The notes under the pieces were generated by a model. It was given only the letters and a program-made list of their open reading frames with translations. It had not been told where the DNA came from and searched no databases. Below are positions 30,422 to 42,521 of a stretch of DNA of 64,000 nucleotides, piece by piece. Location: positions 298,055-362,054 of the forward strand of contig JAWDGP010005297.1 in NCBI GenBank assembly GCA_033675545.1, read 5' to 3'. The translations under genes were made by a program, and so were the position numbers. Position 1 is the first letter of the stretch; each line of letters starts with the position of its first letter. The stretch is from Elysia crispata. Its lineage: Eukaryota; Mollusca; Gastropoda; Plakobranchidae.

Positions 30422-33400
30422 ATGGCTTCAAGAAGACGTTCATCAGATTTTGAGAAAAAGGCATCTGTCAAGGAAAATGGTCATTTTCCTGCTGAATCTC
30501 CAGGATCCAGGAGATTGTTCATAATGCGCCATGGAGAAAGATGTGATTTTGCTTTTGGAAGGTCATGGGTATCCAAGTGCTTTGATGATAAAGGTATGAT
30601 TTTTTAAATCTCTTTGAACAAATTTAATTTTCATAGACAAGTGAATTATTTATTAATTTTGAAAATAAATCTTTTTTATATAATGCTGAGAAAAAAATTT
30701 GAAAGTGAAAGTCTGCTTGATAAATACGACAATATCACTTGTTCCTCATTTGTTTGGTGTGTGAGAAGCAATTTGACATGATGCTCCTCAAATTTTGCAG
30801 AAAATTTGTACTGATGTGAAGTGCACTAGCCAGCAAAAGCTTTTAAAGGAACACATCAGATATTTTGACAAAATACTTGACACTGAGACCTGATTTTTCC
30901 ATTAAGAAATGAGAAAGTACACTTTCTGTTAGACAAATTTTACTCATTGTTTTTTATAAAGGTAAATTATAAGTTGTGCTGGGAAATAACATAAAAATTA
31001 TAACGTAATGAACATTGCAATATTTTTTTTCTAGGTAATTATACTCAGACTGATCTAAATTTGCCGGCGACAGTGATACAGAGGGAAAACCACTTAGATT
31101 TTCTGAAGGACAGTCCTCTCACTGAGGTTGGCAAGTTTCAGGCAAGAGCCACAGGTGACTTTCAGTCATTTTATCCTTAATCATATTAGATTTAGAGCAT
31201 TTTGATATAGCCTGCAATCTATCATTGGGGAACAATGTTCAATAATTGTGTTGAGATGGTTTGGGCAAGGCTTTTAAATTCGGTCCAGAATTTGCCAGTT
31301 TTAAAGTTGAAATATGCCAAGGAGAACAGCTAAGCAAAGAGATTTCAGAAAAAGTAACTCATGCTCCAAAACTTTTATGTCAAGTTCATCAAGTTTTGTC
31401 AGCATTCCAAATATTTCATGCAATGCCATAAGTTATTATTTTATTGCAAATAAGATTGGCAGAAGATAAGTGAGATGTACGCATTTCCTAAAAAACTACA
31501 ATAAAGCAGTAGATAGGATTAATAGCATTACAGGGAATAGGTGAGATGCTCAAGTTTCTTAAGATAGCAAAGCAGGAAAAATAGACTTTAAATTAACAGA
31601 GATTTGAGTGATCAGGATACAAAAGAAAGAGGAGAAAGTATTTTAATTTTTCATGTTGCACAAGGGCCTTAACCCTAGAGTTTATCACAGCCCCATACAC
31701 AACTGCAAGTCAATCAACAATTCATCAGATAAGCTGATAATAGGCAACATTCATGGCAGAGTAAAAATTAGAGTCTGACCAGTGGGTGTGACCTAACCAG
31801 GAGTGATTGATTCAGTTAGCCCATTGAGCATTACGCTCTCCTTTTCTTACATTCTAGGAATCCTCCCCCTTCCTTCCCCTTCTCCCTACCAGCCACAGGC
31901 TCTTTTCTGTATAGCTGGATGGTGGAACACACATACCCAGAATAAATGCTTGCTACATACAAAATGTCAATTGTCTCTTTTGTAGCCGGCAACGGTGCTT
32001 TTCAATTCAGTATCTAATTGAATTCTGATTGATTGAAATAGATTGATATTTTTCTGTAACTTAAAGAGGCAAATGTTCTGCTGAAACTTAATGGTCTTCA
32101 AATTAAGAGGGAATTCGAATTTTGTGGGGTGAAATAATTTACCATCTCATAAGATTGCTGTCTGTCATATTCAGATTGGCATTTTTTTTTTACATGCTCC
32201 ACTTTGTTTGAGACTTGAGATGTCTCAACTATTTCTTGGCATCATCTTGTGTTATACTGAGGGAAGAAAATCTTTGAGTTGCAAAGCACAAATGTGCCAA
32301 TGCCGTATTGTAACATGCATCATTTTTTTTGCCTCTCTATCAGGGGATGCTTTAGGAAGAGAAGGTGTGAATATTCAGCATGTGTATTCATCTCCTTCAC
32401 TAAGATGTGTGCAAACAGCCCAGAACGTTATAGATGGTAATTATTATACTTGAAAGTAATGATTATTGTTGAATTTTACTGGGAATTCTCACTAGTTTGC
32501 ATTTTTAAAACGAATTAGCTTTATTGGTCAAGAATTATTGGTGGAAATTTAAAGAGCTTTTTCTAAAGAGTCACATGCCAGAAAAAACAGATATGTTATG
32601 CAGCAAAAGTTTAAGTTTACAAAAGATGGATTGCTTAGAATTTATGAATTTAGTTCAATAATCAGAAATTCAATTTGTTGTATTGTTAATATGAAAATTG
32701 ATTCAGGAATTTGAAAAATATTTTTAAGGTATACAGAAATGTGGTTAACATGAGTTTAATCTGTGAGAGTGACGCTGTGTAGCTTTCAACACTTAAAAGT
32801 TGATGAGAAAAAATTAATTTGAAATAATCCAATCTACACAAAATGTTGTCTTACATATATTTCATTCCTTACAATGCAAGACTTTATTGTTTAGAAACTA
32901 GATTAAGAACCCATGACTTTGCTGAAATAGATTTAGTCATGTTTTGCTTGATCATTTCTAGGAATGGGCAATGATGCAAAGATCTGCATCGAACCGTCAG
33001 CGTTTGAATGGTATGGCTGGTACAAAAGTTCTATGCCGGTGTGGCTCAAACCAAGTCATTTAGCTCAGAGTGGCTTCAGCATTAATGTAGACCACAAGTA
33101 AGTTTCTGATGTCTCATTTGCATTACAAAAGTACACAGCTAGGTTTTTGTAACAACCTCTTGCTCAATTCAACTTGATCTCTGTTTTACAAACTGTAATA
33201 AGCTGTTTGGCAAGTGTATACTGAGGGACCAAATGTTCATTTAGGTAATCACATTCTCTTATCATAAAACTACCAGCTAAAAAAAATTAAGATGTTTCTT
33301 CCTAATGGATTTTTTCAGGCCATTTGTTGGACTCAAAGATTTACATCTAGATGAGACTGTTGGAGAATACTATGACCGCTGCCATCGACTAGCAGAACAT

Positions 33401-34674
33401 ATTCTCAAGACACATGATGATGACGGTGAGTTTTGAACTAGGGTTGTTAGTATTACATCTCATTTTAAATATAAAGGATAAGAGGATGGCGAAAGTAGAT
33501 GCATGATGAAATGAAATGAACAGTGACTCAAAAAATTTTATTTTCATTCAATTAAAAAATTGTTTTGCAGCCTTTCATTTTGCTCCTTTGAATTTTGTTC
33601 TTTGATAACCAATCAGTTTGTTAATATTTGTTTTTATGTTTTTTTTTTGTAAAAAAATATTTCCTGAGAATTTATCTAGAGATTTCTTGTAAACTATTGG
33701 CCTTGCTTTTCCTTTCCTATCTATCCTTTCATCCCCCTTTGTTTCTCTTTATATATCTGTATGTCTTTTCAATCAACTCATTCCTTTCCCCCATTTCCCT
33801 CTTTCTCTGTCTTTTTGACTGTCTCTCTTTTTCTTGCAATCCTATTCTCTACCTTTCATCCACTTTCGCAATATTTTTACATGATTCATTTTTTTGGTAC
33901 TTCTTCCTATATATAACCCCTGTTATATTTTTTTAATTTTTATACTTTGTATATTACAATTATTTGTGAATATCCTTGTGTAATTTCTTGTTCTTGTTTT
34001 TGTGTCTGATGAAGGTGTAAAGCTGGAAACTTACATGTTTTGTTTTGTAAATTTTGGAGCTGCTCTCTACTTGTCTCTTTTTTATGTGCTTTGCAACTAT
34101 TCACAAAGCTCCTCCGTGACATTCAATTTTAGTTGACCTTCACGTAATGCAACCTGTGTACCATTACAGCACACTTATAAGCTGTATAGTTTTTTTGTAA
34201 GGTGACAGCAGACCTTTTGATTAAAGTGCAACTAGATTTCTAAGTAGAAATTTATAGTGATCTTGTCTACTCCTGCGGTGTGTTGGATCTGAGGATGGGT
34301 CTGAGATTAAGGATTTTGATGCAAGATGTTTTAAGAGAATCAAAGAAGGGTGGAAAAAAACATAGATTTTTTTCTGTTTATTGAATGCAAAGTGTTCTTT
34401 GTTGGATTCGAGTTGGTCTGTATTGATTTATTTTTTTGTTGTGTGCTCTATAGGAGATATCTTGATAGTTGCTCATGCAGGCAGTCTTGACACATTTACA
34501 CGACGTCTGCTGGGAAAGTCGGCTCGCAACTCTCAGGATATGCATAACATCTTATCCAGTTTCACCTACTGCTGTTTATGCTGTGTTGCGCAGGATCCTG
34601 TCACGTCAAAGTGGAGTCTGGTGAAGCCGCCAATCCCACCCTTGCATGATTTCAACTGGAAGGTGCTACAATGA
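30422..34674 (+). CDS. histidine phosphatase, UBASH3/TULA phosphatase-domain homologue, six exons
   Basis: Branch-2-like histidine phosphatases of the UBASH3/ecdysteroid-phosphate phosphatase group remove phosphate through a phospho-His intermediate. Exons: 30422-30593, 31035-31154, 32344-32436, 32962-33097, 33319-33425 and 34454-34674. All junctions are GT/AG with consistent phases, summing to 849 nt (282 aa). The catalytic RHGE is at residues 36-39. Other hallmarks are [12 protein letters not shown] in exon 3, FEWYGWY in exon 4, the second catalytic His in VAHAGSL in exon 6, and the C-terminal PPIPPL.FNW. The start ACAACATGG is a good Kozak. The protein is one domain: no UBA or SH3 precedes it, as in insect EPPase rather than vertebrate UBASH3. 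ATTCTACCCTTAG just upstream suggests a spliced 5' UTR, so extra 5' coding exons are unlikely but possible. Confidence 0.92.
30594..34453 (+). other. introns of the histidine phosphatase gene
   Basis: Five introns of 441, 1189, 525, 221 and 1028 bp. The second (31155-32343) contains a mixed-composition patch at about 31660-32030 that may be an old repeat, but I could not classify it. The other introns are AT-rich and featureless. Confidence 0.6.
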
Positions 34675-37600
34675 GGATTTGATAAGTGTTATCAGGTAGA
34701 CAGGGTTATCTAGAAATAAGTATATTATGAGCATGACTTGGTTTTTCCATCAGTGTTATTTGATCATAAGAACCAATGATAATATTATGTATCAAAACAC
34801 TGTTTTTAAATCAGTATTATTTGATCCTAGAATTATGATAATTATTAGAATTAGTGATATTATCTGTTCTGACATAGTCACTTAAAACCGATGTTTAAGG
34901 TCATTACACTTCAGTATAGTATTTGTTTTAACATTCTTCCAAAAACATTATATTTTATTAACTGAGCAGAGAGTATTCATGATTGGAAGTTTAAAATAAT
35001 TTTAATTTTTTGTATCATCAGAATCAGTTGCAACAATAATTATTAGCATTGTTAGTATTATGACTGGTATCTTTCTAATAAATACAGAAAGTTTGCCTGA
35101 CAAATTCCACTTATAATCACAGATTTTCCTTTGGCTGCAGCTTTTGTAAAGTTTGTAATAGTTCTTTAACAAATAGCAACTTAGTGGGATTCCATGAAAA
35201 TTGTGAGATGTTCCCATCTTAACTTCAGTTTTTTTTTTCTTTTTAAAATCAAAGTTTGCACAATGACAATTTATAGCAATTTATGTTAACATTTTTGACC
35301 TTAGAATGCTTTATGAATTATCAATTTATGACTGTGAGAGTGATTGCTCAGGTAGAAGTATAAAAAAAAAAACTCTTTATGTGTTTATGAAAACTTTGAT
35401 GAAAGGATTGTTAACTTGTATTTCATCATGATAGTATTGTTAATGTTGTTAATTATTTCTCTTAAAGCATTGCCAAACTTTTTCTTTATCTTTTACTCTT
35501 TGGTCATATTGGCCTCTTTTTGAATTCCACCTTTCATTTTTTTTTTGTCCTACCTCTCAAGGTCCTACAAAATAACACTGAAACTCTGTTTTTTTGTTGC
35601 CATTTTTTCATTCTGATATACAACCCTAGTTTGCCATCAAGCCGCGTGTTTTTCATATATCATACTTGTAGCATATTTTTGTCACTAGATTATTTTAATC
35701 TCAACCTAACGACATGAACCCGGTATAAGTCATGTATTTTTGTTCTTTATGCTCAAAAGTTAATGTTTTTTCTTTCCTTGTGTATCTCTTGATAATTAAA
35801 AATCCTTGCTTTTCCTTGCTCATTTTTTTTTTTTTGATGAAACTGAAACATATATGGCATTCAGGTCTGCAAGAGATATTAAACAAGTCTATATTTTTAA
35901 AAAGGAAATCTACAAGATCAGTTCTGCTTATTTCTGTTTTAAGGATCTGGAGCTAACCAGTGTTGTTTATCTCAGCAGAAAACCTTGAACTTATGAGTTA
36001 ACTGTAATGTCAATGGTCTAAGCTTCTCATAGTCATATGGAATACCTCTGGTTATCTGACTTTATATCGTACTTGTTAAATGTTTCGTTTTATTGGTTGT
36101 ATTTTTTTACAATTCTGAAATTTCAAAATTTATCACTACAACTTTTATGTTCACATATCAACACGTCCATTTCTGTAGAGAGATCCTTTCTCATTTTATG
36201 TGCCAGAAACATTTTCTTCCTCATTCTCTAGCTCTAAGACAATGTTTTTCTGTTAGGTTTAACATTCAATAAATATGTATATCTGCAATGATTTGAAAGT
36301 TTAGTGAAAGCTTACAAGCCTTCTGTCTTTCCTATGTTATTATTTATACCATTTGTAGTGCAAAGAGCTCACATTTACAAATCTCTAAGAGAGAGGACAA
36401 AGTTGTGAATAATTTCAACCTAAGAATGTTTTTTTAAATCATGTTAAGTATTTGAATACCCCATACACTCATTGCAGCTCAAAAGCCAAGCCTCATCTAA
36501 ACAAGTTAGGTTGTGAAAGGAAGAGAAGAATAATGCACCAAATGCAGTTGATGCTCCACATCAATACCAACATGTTATGTTCTATAAATACTTATACATA
36601 CAAAGGTCAGAGATAAATAATGAGAAAAGGTTTTGGTTGCATATCACATAAATTTACAAGTCTTTAAAGGAATAGTATTTCTGATTTGTTCAATGTACCA
36701 GGACAAGTACATTTGTATGCATGTTTGAATTATTTCTTTACAAATTGTATTTCAACTGTCCTTTCAGTATCAATATTATACTGCCTGTTGTGTTTCAACA
36801 AGTCTATCAATATTAACATCAGATTGCCCAATGGCCGTTTTCACACCATTCCATCTAATTTTTTACACAAAGCTTTCCATTTGCCACGGTAAATGATTTG
36901 TATATTTTTGTATCATTTACAATTACAATTACATATCTGTGACAGCCGTGGATGATATGAAAACTTAAAGATGTTTATGTTGTGTGGTACAGGTACAAAA
37001 TGTTAAAATAATTTTTAGCGCTCTGGATGGATATCAAAGATTTTTATTTGATTAGAAAAATTAAGTTATTTTTATGTTTAAGCAAAGCAATTCTGTAAGC
37101 ATGATAGGGTCAAAAACTCTTTTCAATCGATTGTCCTCAAATAAAGCTGTTTGGATCTACTGGTAATCATAGATGTTTAGTTGTGTCCTCCACCCAGTCC
37201 ATGTTAGACTTAAACCTGTTCCATTCCACCTCACAAAATAATGTGTGTAATATTATTTACTTAATGCATTCAGAGTGTTTATCTTTTCAAGAGAGCTTTC
37301 TTTTTCATACATCCTATATATGAACTGTGATTCTGCTCCTTATATATATATATTCAACGATAACTCTATTTGGTTGAATCTAGTGCAAGGGTATGTGTGC
37401 ACTTTGACCCATAATAAACATATTGAAATTAAATGTAGCAGCCAAAAAATCTGAATTTTCCACTTATCATCTTAAAGTATATCGTTTCATTGGCTACTTG
37501 TAAATTGCACAAGTTGTGCGCCAAGAATTTTATTATAAGGTATAATAAATTTGTTCTGGAAAAAAATAAAGGTCACAGAGGTAGAATGCACTTTTTTATT

Positions 37601-38099
37601 TTTTAATATTTGACAAATTTGTGAAAACGGATGATCCTAACTTTTTTTTATTTCTTCTCATGTCGTACCTTTTTATTTTAACATGACATTCCATTTTTAC
37701 TGTAGGAATTTGATAGCTTTTTTTTTATTATGCTTTATTCATGGTATATGACTCGTCATGTCAACTCTTTTAGTTTCTCTAGTATTTTTAATTCTAACAT
37801 TCTGACTCATGGTAAAATTCAAAGCCTATTCATTTTTTGTTCTTTTTAGTTCTTAAAATAAAATGTGTAATAAATCGAGTCTGATTTCTTTTATCGAAAG
37901 GGATTATATCTATAACTTTTTTTTTCTTTCCAATGAGTAGCAACTCATGTAGCTGCGAATGAAATGTTTGCAATGCTAGTAGTTCTAAGAAACATGTTCA
38001 TTATTTGAAACTATGTAAAATGCAAATTTCCTTTGCTCTATTTTACTTATGAGCTTAAAAATAGTAACAATTCGGGTGTTAATGACCATTTTCAAATTC
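34675..38099. other. 3' flank of the phosphatase gene and intergenic DNA
   Basis: AT-rich. A candidate poly(A) signal AATAAA is at 35077-35082, and further ones at 36268-36273 and beyond 37100. No coding exon or repeat is recognised. Confidence 0.45.
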
Positions 38100-38340
38100 A
38101 ATCAATCAGTTGCCCTGCTCTTTAGCGCAGGAGATCACAACCTCCCAACATCCTGTCCCTAGTCACTTTCAATGCATCTTCCACTCATCCTACTTTAGCC
38201 TCTTTTTTAGTCCATCCAATATCTTTTCTCGATGTTTTTCCCAGCTGCATTTTTCTTCGATCCTTCCACTTTGCCCCAGTTGTACAAGATGTTCTGGCAT
38301 CTTTCTTTTCTTTCTTCTCATCACATGGCCAAAAAAAATT
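38100..38340 (-). mobile_element. decayed LINE ORF2 C-terminal fragment
   Basis: On the minus strand, with frameshifts, the reading is FFGHVMRRKK, PEHLV, GRIEEKCSWEKHREKILDGL, then a decayed TRDR segment and CAKEQG. This is the well-known C-terminal signature of one large LINE group (FGHVMRRE..LEHLV..GKIEG.R.RGR.R). Stops and shifts show it is dead. The reverse-transcriptase part was not found upstream of it. Confidence 0.6.
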
Positions 38341-40262
38341 TCCTGGTGCTAACTTATTCGGCAGTGCGCACCATTATATCTACATCGCGTCTATCGACTT
38401 TTTTTCATATTTCGACATACTTTTTCAAGTCCGAATTTTTCTCCTATTTGCTGTCTATAATTATAGTTCTCTATATGGACACTCTTTTCTTTTCTCTTGT
38501 ATATCGACATTGATAGCACCATGGTAACTGTGCGAAAGAGGCCCAGTGAGAAGAAAACCTCAGTCATGTCTTCATCTCTCTCAAAATGCCTCATGCTGGT
38601 GTGTTACATCGCAAAGTGAATGGCAATCCTTTTGGTACCGGTAACTTTGTTGCTGTGACTGGAGTTGTGGTGGGAGGATAAGAGTGGGGAGGGGAAGAAG
38701 TGAACCGTGGTGCAATCATTGGGCCATTAAGTGTGGTGCATCACATTCAATGATTCATGGAAGTGGAGGGGCTTAGCCAACTGAGCTGAACGGTGGGTGT
38801 TTTGGGGCCTTGAAACGCTGTACTCTAACTTCCAAGCAAGAGAGTGATGCACAGTCAGTCAGTCAGGACTATGCCAACACTTGAGATGCGTGCAGTACAA
38901 CAGTTGCCAGCATAGAACCCACTGCTCACAGGTTGAATTTACATCTAGGGGAGGAGGGGAGGGAGAGTGTATGTGTACAAGAGGAAAGCCATATGAATAT
39001 ATCGAATTTTTCAAAACAAGGGAAGTAACCGAAAGTTTAAAAGCTACTAGTGGTATAAAACAATGTTCTTTAAAGTACATGTAGTATAATTAAAAAAAAA
39101 AAAAAGAGATGTCTGAATTTAAATTAAGAGACATCTTTATATCGACTGTTGCTTAAATCTATCTTCAATTGTCTTAATAAGTTGTATGATTTCAAATTAG
39201 CTACCTTATTATCAAATATAAAATTTCATCCACAGAGCAGGCTGAAGTACTTGAGCAATTGAAATGTTTTAACTGGAAATTTAATAGCTTTGCCAAAATC
39301 AATGATTCAAAACAAGGAAAAAACTTTAAATTTTATTTTAAATAATTTTTATTCTCTTTATTCCCTAGACCGCATAAATTTGAATCAAGTTTGAAATATA
39401 TAACGAGTCAAACATTTTAAATAATACATATGCGACAAGAACATGGAAGGGCATCGGTCTTTACCAGTTTCAAATTAAATACAAAAAGAATAAAATATCA
39501 TTCACGTGAAGCTGCTGCGGTGGTAAATAACACTGTTAACAAATTGTTAACATTAACAAAACTAGCATTCTAATTTCTATCTTTTTGATTTTACAGAAAA
39601 AAAAAAACGTTCTGCATAATAGCTTCCAACTTGTGCAAAAAGAATTGAGTAAAAACCTTTCTCATAAAGACTTGTAAGAGTTTTCTGACAAGTTGAAAGA
39701 TTACCGCAGAAACGGCAAACTCAGTATGTAATAACAGCAATTCAGGTTTTTTTTCCCCTGGTAAGATTTAACTTCAAGAAGCTCATATGAGATGTTTCAA
39801 GCAATTAGAGAAAGAAATACAAAGTTTGATCAGAACCATCCAAACAAACACAGTCAAAAGATAATCCAACACACTCCAACTCCATATTGCACAAAATGAC
39901 AAAAAATATCTTGCAATCTCGTGGTTTGATGACAGTGAAGAAAGTAATCAAAATATGTTGAATGTAATTACCTTTTTAGGCAATGGCACTTGAAACTTTC
40001 GTCAAGAAATATCTGTAAGTTACAAATCATTATTCGCACCATACAAACCGTTGCTAATTATGAAAAGACAAATAATGAAATATTTCAATATTATTGAAGG
40101 CTTCAGTCTTCCTGACTTGTTTTTTAAATCCTTCATCTTAATTACTTTTTTAAAGAGCACTGAGAAAATGTAAGATTTGAACAGCTAAAAAATCTCAACA
40201 TCATTTCATTATTTTACCTTGTAACTCATTTTTTACCCAGAAATCAATATAGTGTCAAATAA
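38341..40262. other. intergenic stretch, no gene recognised
   Basis: 38600-38960 is G/C-richer. Around 38780-38795 the minus strand reads CAGCTCAGTTGG, which resembles a polymerase III A box, but no B box follows. The rest is AT-rich and featureless. Confidence 0.35.

Positions 40263-40323
<61 letters not shown>
40263..40323. repeat. (TG)n(TA)n microsatellite
   Basis: TG units at 40263-40280 continue into a TA tract to 40323, directly abutting the palindrome that follows. Confidence 0.9.
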
Positions 40324-40326
<3 letters not shown>

Positions 40327-40443
40327 GAAAAATTGTCCTACCTAGTTATGCAGTCCACGACTTTGAAGTTTCGTGCCTTATGTTTAGGCACGAAACTTCG
40401 AAGTTGTGGACTGCGTAACTAGGTAGGACAATTTTTCTAAATA
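40321..40443. repeat. near-perfect palindrome, 58-bp arms, 7-nt loop
   Basis: Left arm 40321-40378 and right arm 40386-40443 are reverse complements except at three sites; the loop is TATGTTT. At each of the three sites one arm has CpG and the other TpG or CpA, as expected if an originally perfect inverted repeat lost CpGs by deamination. A + strand transcript would still pair fully using G-U wobbles. It may be a foldback element or hairpin MITE end product; no coding capacity. Confidence 0.9.
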
Positions 40444-40509
40444 TACCACGCTCTTTATTTGTCGAGCACCGTTTTTATTATGTCATTTGACACACAACTA
40501 TATATATAT

Positions 40510-41635
40510 GTGCAGTACAAGACGATTAAATCAAACATGGATCTCTCAAAATCATGAATTCCTCAAGCTCGTCCATTTTCCCCTTCTGATTCTCTCTTTA
40601 TTCCCTTCTTGATTCTACGTTTTCGGCAAACCAGTTTGAAGTTCTTCGAACAGTCCTAAATCAGATGAAAATGTTGGACTCTAAAGAAATTTTGCAGACT
40701 GTGACTTTCATCACATTCGCAAATCTTCTATTTCGATCAAGCGCTATATACAGTATATATATGCTTCAAACAAGCATGCCCTACTCGTACCTCTCTCTTT
40801 CACTGTGTGGATACAATTTGTGGACTGACAGCCTAGCCTTTTATTCCTTGTCCCAAGGAAGACATCCCATCTCCCACCTCACACTACTCTATGCTAGGTC
40901 TACCTGTTGCTGAGAGTGAGACTTCAAAGGGGCCAATTGTGATAAGATTTGTCTACAGGACCTGTAATCATGATGGTATATCTGACTGGGCCCATCCCTT
41001 GCTTAATCAATCAGTACATGGGTGTGAAAAAAAAAGCTGGTAGGTACAATCTCTTTATTGACAGTTAGGACACCAGGTAGCTCAAAAGGTAGAAAGTTGG
41101 ACTGACAGTAGGGAGTTTCATGTTGAATCTTTTGTCAGGTCCTGTGGATGGATTTAGGTCTTGCTCTGAACTGACAGAAAGCCCCTGATAATGCAGAATC
41201 AACCAAGGTTCAATGCATTTGAATGTCGACTTTAGACTGAATTTATGCCTAGCTAGGAGGAAAGTTTGTGAAGGCAAACTGAATGTAGATCTAGATCGAG
41301 CATTAAGAGTTCGAGATGCGGTTTGGAGACAAGTTTTTGCATAAAATGAGTTGGGAATGACATATCTGGTTGCTTGGAATCTGTCTTCCGTCAGCTATTT
41401 GAAATACTAAGAAAGTAGGAAAAATACATTGTACAGCAAATTGGGTATTCTCGTAATGCTCAGAATTTATCAGAAGAAGCCAGGAAAACACAAAGCCTCC
41501 ATGCATTGTTCACGTACTTAAAAGTATTCATGAAAACAGTATCAAACGCAAATCCAGTCTTGAGTGCTAAAAACAGAATTGTTGGAACATATAAAAATTC
41601 CCAAATTCGAGGATTACATGTTCCCATGTATATAA
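40510..41635. repeat. dispersed repeat, copy A
   Basis: Shares long colinear blocks with 57995-58885: CTCTCTTTATT, AGTCCTAAAT, GCTAGGTCTACCTGTTG, AGACTTCAAAGG, TTAATCAAT.AGTA followed by a poly-A run, GTTGGACTGACA.TAG, GCCTAGCTAGGA, AAACGCAAATCCAG and ACATATAAAAATT. Copy A has about 200 bp not present in copy B (about 41310-41520). The two are clearly diverged. No protein is encoded; a tRNA-like core is embedded. Confidence 0.75.
41063..41143 (+). repeat. tRNA-like (SINE-type) segment within dispersed repeat A
   Basis: TAGCTCAAAAGG matches a polymerase III A box, and about 35 nt later TGTTGAATCTT is a degenerate B box. The arrangement (A box, GTTGGACTGACAG anticodon-region-like stretch, B box) is like the head of tRNA-derived SINEs. 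The boxes are decayed and it is not a functional tRNA gene. The homologous part of copy B is at 58455-58538. Confidence 0.45.
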
Positions 41636-42519
41636 CTTTAGATTTTTATTTACTTCTCCTGCAAAGAACACAATGTCTGCTGAGCCATCTAAAGTTCCAG
41701 TTAGCTTGTTGCTGTCGATTGATTGCTATCTACTCACAAGCAAAAGAAGAATTGAAATGCAACATCCCCAGCAATGAGGTAAAGAGACGGGTGTATTCTA
41801 GGATTAAGAATTAAGATAATCGAAATGGTTGTTCAATCTCATTGTGACTGTATGAGCAATATCAACTAATAATAAAGGCACTTATTACTGTTTTAAATTG
41901 TGGACTATAACATTGGATTTGCACTTTTAAGACTTCCACAACCTGTTTTCTAATTTACATAAGTATTTTAAGTATTTTTCAACTTGAGTAAATGGCAGAG
42001 CAACGTATCTTCATCAGTACTTAAATTTTTTACTTGTCAAATCCGCATATCTGAAGTTTTTTTGCTGACCGTCATATGCTTTTTCTCTAAAACAAAAAAT
42101 CTGTAGATACTTCTGTTTGCCTTTGGGGGGCGTTCAATCTCTTATACAAAATTGATATACTGAAACCTATAAATGCCATAGCTCGTCAAAAAGAGGGATA
42201 ATGTAGGATTTACTTCTAAAGCCGAGCAAAAGGGCACCCACTTTTTCGACTTAACGACTTGTCCGTGCAGCATCGACTTTGTTTCTGCTAGGTTGATTTT
42301 GAGACCTCGGTGTGACCTTGGTTGTGTTTGGGGCTAATATAAATTTTTGTTTAAGATTTAGGTGACAAAGAAACAAAGGAAGCCGATGAAAGTTGTCCAA
42401 GGTGAAGCAAAGTTGATTGAAAACGACCCCAGCCGACATTTTCAGGTTACTTGTCCAATTTTTTGGAATACTTGCACTCGTACTGCGATGGTGTTTAGAG
42501 AGAAATGACTTAAGGGACA
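41636..42519. other. intergenic flank of mariner copy 1
   Basis: No gene recognised. A G/C-richer patch at 42240-42520 precedes the insertion site and has no identifiable motif. Confidence 0.4.
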
Positions 42520-42521
42520 TA

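Noticed and set aside
38780-38800. A-box-like CAGCTCAGTTGG on the minus strand (possible tRNA or SINE)
   Set aside because: No B box or cloverleaf follows at the right distance.
41065-41277. 70-aa minus-strand frame
   Set aside because: Lies within the dispersed repeat and is not open in the homologous copy at 58 kb.
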